Below are positions 63,134 through 64,000 of a stretch of 64,000 bases of DNA, in pieces. Source of the DNA: Chlamydomonas sphaeroides (Eukaryota; Chlorophyta; Chlorophyceae; Chlamydomonadales; Chlamydomonadaceae); assembly GCA_001662425.1 (NCBI GenBank), contig BDDC01000085.1:31934-95933 (forward strand), in the 5' to 3' direction. How positions within the stretch are numbered: the first letter of the stretch is position 1; each line of letters begins with the position of its first letter. The notes under the pieces are model-generated. The model was not told the DNA's origin and ran no database searches. It saw nothing but the letters and a program-made list of their open reading frames with translations. The translations under genes were made by a program, and so were the position numbers.

Positions 63134-64000
63134 GCTGCAGGCCCTGGCTGCGGGGCGGCGGCGAGGGAGCCAGCGGGGTGCCGCTGCGGTGCGAGGACGG
63201 CACGCGCGTGCCGCGTGCGGTGCAGCCGTCGCCGGCGCCGCCCGCGCCGGTAAGGTCATGTGCCGTGGGCGTGGATGGGCCCTGCGCGGAGGAGCAGCCG
63301 GTGCGGCCTGGCTCCATGAGGTCGTCCTCGCCTATGAACACCATGCGCTGCGGGGGCGGGGCCACCACGGGGGAGGCAAGGAGCTGGTTGGCTTGAGCCA
63401 CCGGCCCACCGGCGGGCCTGCGCATGGTCCAGGTGCCTGGGGCCAGCCCTCGTATCTGGGCCGATTAAATAGATGGTCTGTCGAGCTGAGATGTCGACGT
63501 ATCGATGACATTAAAACCCAAGACACGAGGGCTGCTTGGGGCCCCGCCAGCCTCGCCTGGGCCTTGGCGCACAGCGTCAGGGCGCTTCATCCAGGATCAA
63601 TCTACAAGTCAGCCGCGTGCCGACACCACCACGCGCACCGCGCTGCTGCCGATGGACCAGGCTGGGTTGGCTGGCGTGGGGTTAGCAGTAAGTCATCATG
63701 ACCCTTGGGAGGTTTTGTTAATGGGGTGGCTCTTGGCCGGCGTGAGGGTTGCTAGCTGGTGGACGTGAGCTGCGGCGCGGCGCCTCTCTCGGGTCGTGTC
63801 GCACCTGGAAGCGCGACGAGTACGAGGCCTTGACGAAGAACCGGCCGTCCTCCACAGCGGGCACGGGCGCACCCGGCGGCAGCCACTCCACAAACACGCG
63901 CCTGGGGAGGCACGGCATCCAAGAAGGGTGATGCGGCAGCGCAGCCCACTGGAGGGATGGAAAGGAATGCCGCACGCAGCGCTGCGTACCTCAGGAAGTG
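52238..64000 (-). CDS. Chromomethylase-like C5-cytosine DNA methyltransferase, partial at 5' end
   Basis: Transfers methyl from SAM to cytosine C5 in nuclear DNA. I joined 27 exons whose phases agree throughout: 63990-64000, 63805-63901, 62185-63347 (with gap), 61900-61964, 61204-61626, 60828-61041, 60522-60587, 60344-60373, 60123-60215, 59916-59966, 59742-59793, 59542-59561, 59197-59333, 58559-58936, 57869-58298, 57628-57663, 57306-57365, 56967-57053, 56020-56614, 55562-55631, 54764-54909, 54480-54512, 54210-54313, 53933-54002, 53526-53758, 53287-53388, 52238-52789. About 1655 codons are visible without the gap. Motifs I, IV (GPPCQ), VI, VIII, IX (LLTVRELMRLHGFSDYY) and X are all present in order. 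A BAH-like start and an insert between motifs III and IV point to the CMT class rather than Dnmt2 or DRM. Odd residues: EQV for ENV, PENRER for PQxRxR, QVGESV for QxGNxV. The stop TAG is at 52238-52240. The start codon is outside the window. Confidence 0.85.
53101..53150. repeat. 20-bp tandem repeat
   Basis: CCGCCCGACGCCCACGGACC, 2.5 copies, in the gene 2 intron between exons 53287-53388 and 52238-52789. Confidence 0.88.
53287..54512 (-). other. Gene 2: motifs IX and X
   Basis: Exon 54480-54512 (VPGPHGVCLV), exon 54210-54313 (GHPGVIDSC...LLHPTQHRLLTVRELMRLH) and exon 53933-54002 (GFSDYYVICC) give HPxQxRxLTVRExxRLxGFxDxY, motif IX. Exon 53526-53758 is a helical Ala-rich insert. Exon 53287-53388 reads VGESVSPLVAAALAGSV; with the preceding Gln it is motif X, QVGESVSP. 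Confidence 0.72.
55041..55143 (-). repeat. Dispersed repeat, copy 2 (inverted)
   Basis: Reverse-complement partner of 51727-51828. It lies in the intron of gene 2 between exons 55562-55631 and 54764-54909. Element type unknown; no terminal inverted repeat or target duplication is evident. Confidence 0.75.
55733..55790. repeat. 14-bp tandem repeat
   Basis: CCATCCCTCCGCAG, four copies, in the gene 2 intron between 56020 and 55631. Each unit ends in CGCAG, so it looks like a splice acceptor on the plus strand by chance. Confidence 0.88.
57786..57870. repeat. 41-bp tandem duplication at an exon end
   Basis: TCACCCCTCCACNCCCCCTGGG-type unit (N stands for a variable base), continuing CCTGCCTGCGCATCCACG, is present twice. 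On the minus strand it carries the GTGGATG donor used after 57869 and a second identical potential donor. Confidence 0.75.
58470..58560. repeat. Tandem repeat, about 32 bp unit
   Basis: GGCTGCGCGTGTCCCAC recurs three times, separated by CCCTCACGGCTCAC, AACCGGCTCAC and CCCGCTAGGCTCAC. It lies in the gene 2 intron between exons 58559-58936 and 57869-58298 and overlaps the donor region of the former. Confidence 0.82.
59197..59793 (-). other. Gene 2: motif VIII with a 20-nt micro-exon
   Basis: Exon 59742-59793 (AKLFGMGYSHQTAIVPA), micro-exon 59542-59561 (GAHGCPE) and exon 59197-59333 (NRERLVVCASSATFGLPLPG, PCPTHVYKPRN) join in phase to AGAHGCPENRERLVV, the AGxYGxPQxRxR motif VIII, followed by the LPxPTH stretch typical of CMT/DNMT1 enzymes. 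Confidence 0.66.
59916..60587 (-). other. Gene 2: catalytic core, motifs IV to VI
   Basis: Exon 60522-60587 encodes GDVFAIVAGPPCQH (motif IV, nucleophile Cys). Exon 60344-60373 (30 nt) encodes MSMLNRVRPQ. Exon 60123-60215 encodes RNIMSDSKNRLVLAVLDIA, QLLGAPLVLLEQ. Exon 59916-59966 encodes VTGALTAEHAMWLRTVQ. Joined, this is GPPCQ-x-x-S-x-x-NR...D-x-KN...LLE(N)V. The catalytic Cys and Glu are present; motif VI reads EQV. The intron after 59916 has a GC donor (GCGAGG). Confidence 0.72.
60828..61626 (-). other. Gene 2: insert with AT-hook and chromodomain-like stretch
   Basis: Exon 61204-61626 begins YIALCDWLNLPRKGQPG, is rich in Arg/Gly/Pro, contains GRGRGRPKR (about 61281-61306; AT-hook core RGRPK, also a likely nuclear signal) and ends CWLEVLVRR. 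Exon 60828-61041 reads ESWRALVSDWGGS...GSGWLWVPVQALL. Plant CMTs carry a chromodomain exactly here, between motifs III and IV; EVLV...W-x-x-LVxDWGG...GxxWVPxxxL has a chromodomain-like order but is diverged. Confidence 0.48.
61900..61964 (-). other. Gene 2: motif III exon
   Basis: Sixty-five nucleotides encode ANHRGAVVLRCHADVAVELV. With TFQ from the previous exon this matches the A(F/A)xxNHPxAxVxxxDxxxxL stretch that ends the SAM-binding half in DNMT1/CMT enzymes. Both splice phases fit the neighbouring exons. Confidence 0.62.
62185..62570 (-). other. Gene 2: methyltransferase motifs I and II
   Basis: Reads SKLVMHICCGPGGFCMQ (about 62460-62510; motif I, SAM-binding, G-x-GG retained but no DLF), then a Gly/Pro/Ser-rich insert, then CFVPEPGVTLVDAWGVDVS and GVTFQ (motif II). 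The normal D-L-F/Y-S-G start is replaced by M-H-I-C-C-G. The insert between motifs I and II (about 60 residues) is longer than usual. Confidence 0.6.
62737..63086. other. Assembly gap (350 N) inside a coding exon of gene 2
   Basis: Flanked by GCC/GGC triplet repeats on both sides (poly-Ala to the right and poly-Gly to the left in the minus-strand frame). 350 is not a multiple of three, so the N run breaks the frame that is open on both sides; its length is probably nominal. Confidence 0.95.
63087..63130. repeat. (GGC)n triplet repeat, poly-Ala coding on the minus strand
   Basis: At least 14 GGC units directly after the gap encode a poly-Ala run followed by Asp in the gene 2 frame. The other gap edge (about 62702-62736) carries GCC units encoding poly-Gly. 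Confidence 0.85.
63305..64000 (-). other. Gene 2: BAH-like N-terminal segment
   Basis: Exons 63990-64000, 63805-63901 and the start of 63347 join in phase to read RRVFVEWLPPGAPVPAVEDG, RFFVKASYSSRFQ, RMVFIGEDDLMEPG. A strand with FF/WF, then a short gap, then an (R/E)xVF...D(D/N)L-x-xP stretch is how BAH domains of plant chromomethylases and DNMT1 end. BAH domains read histone tails. Only the end is visible, so the call is tentative. Confidence 0.42.

Overview
The window looks like nuclear DNA of a green alga, most likely a volvocine (Chlamydomonas/Volvox-type) chlorophyte. This is inference from four things: GC-rich sequence; very dense, short introns with GTGAG/GTGCG/GTAAG donors and GCAG acceptors; a Ser-Pro/poly-Pro segment of the hydroxyproline-rich cell-wall type; and a mix of C-type lectin, ricin and cyanovirin-N-like modules. 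No bacterial operon, tRNA, rRNA or CRISPR is visible. Two genes fill the window, arranged tail to tail.

Gene 1 (+ strand, entering from before position 1 and ending at 49456) is split into well over 100 small exons. I read it as one giant type I membrane protein. In order it has a Pro-rich stalk (209-664), beta-prism-like cysteine repeats (887-4100), then about 14 C-type lectin-like domains (CTLDs) between 4470 and 30154. Interspersed with, and apparently inserted into, the CTLDs are two ricin-type beta-trefoils, two cyanovirin-N-homology (CVNH) modules, PAN/Apple-like and WSC-like modules and further beta-prism repeats. From 30366 the protein changes character: a DUF4215-like CGDG/ECD motif, two carboxypeptidase-regulatory-like beta folds, a long helical region, Ig-like beta domains, and finally one transmembrane helix (about 49289-49353) with a short basic tail. 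It looks like a cell-surface or extracellular-matrix glycan-binding receptor or adhesin.

From 49457 to 52237 I see no supportable gene, only tandem repeats and one copy of a dispersed repeat.

Gene 2 (- strand, stop at 52238, continuing beyond 64000) is a eukaryotic C5-cytosine DNA methyltransferase most like plant/algal chromomethylases. I joined 27 exons by hand. They stay in frame from the truncated 5' end to the stop, apart from an assembly gap of 350 N. Present are a BAH-like N-terminal end, motif I, motifs II/III, an insert with an AT-hook and a chromodomain-like stretch, the catalytic PCQ motif, motifs V/VI, a 20-nt micro-exon carrying motif VIII, an acidic insert of about 600 residues, motifs IX and X, and a very acidic C-terminal tail with two SUMO-interaction-like motifs. 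Several normally invariant residues are changed (ENV to EQV, PQxRxR to PENRER, QxGNxV to QVGESV), while the catalytic Cys and the motif VI Glu remain.

Nothing in the sequence shows that the two genes act together. One concerns cell-surface recognition and the other chromatin. Two assembly gaps (43174-43531, 62737-63086) lie in or next to simple repeats.
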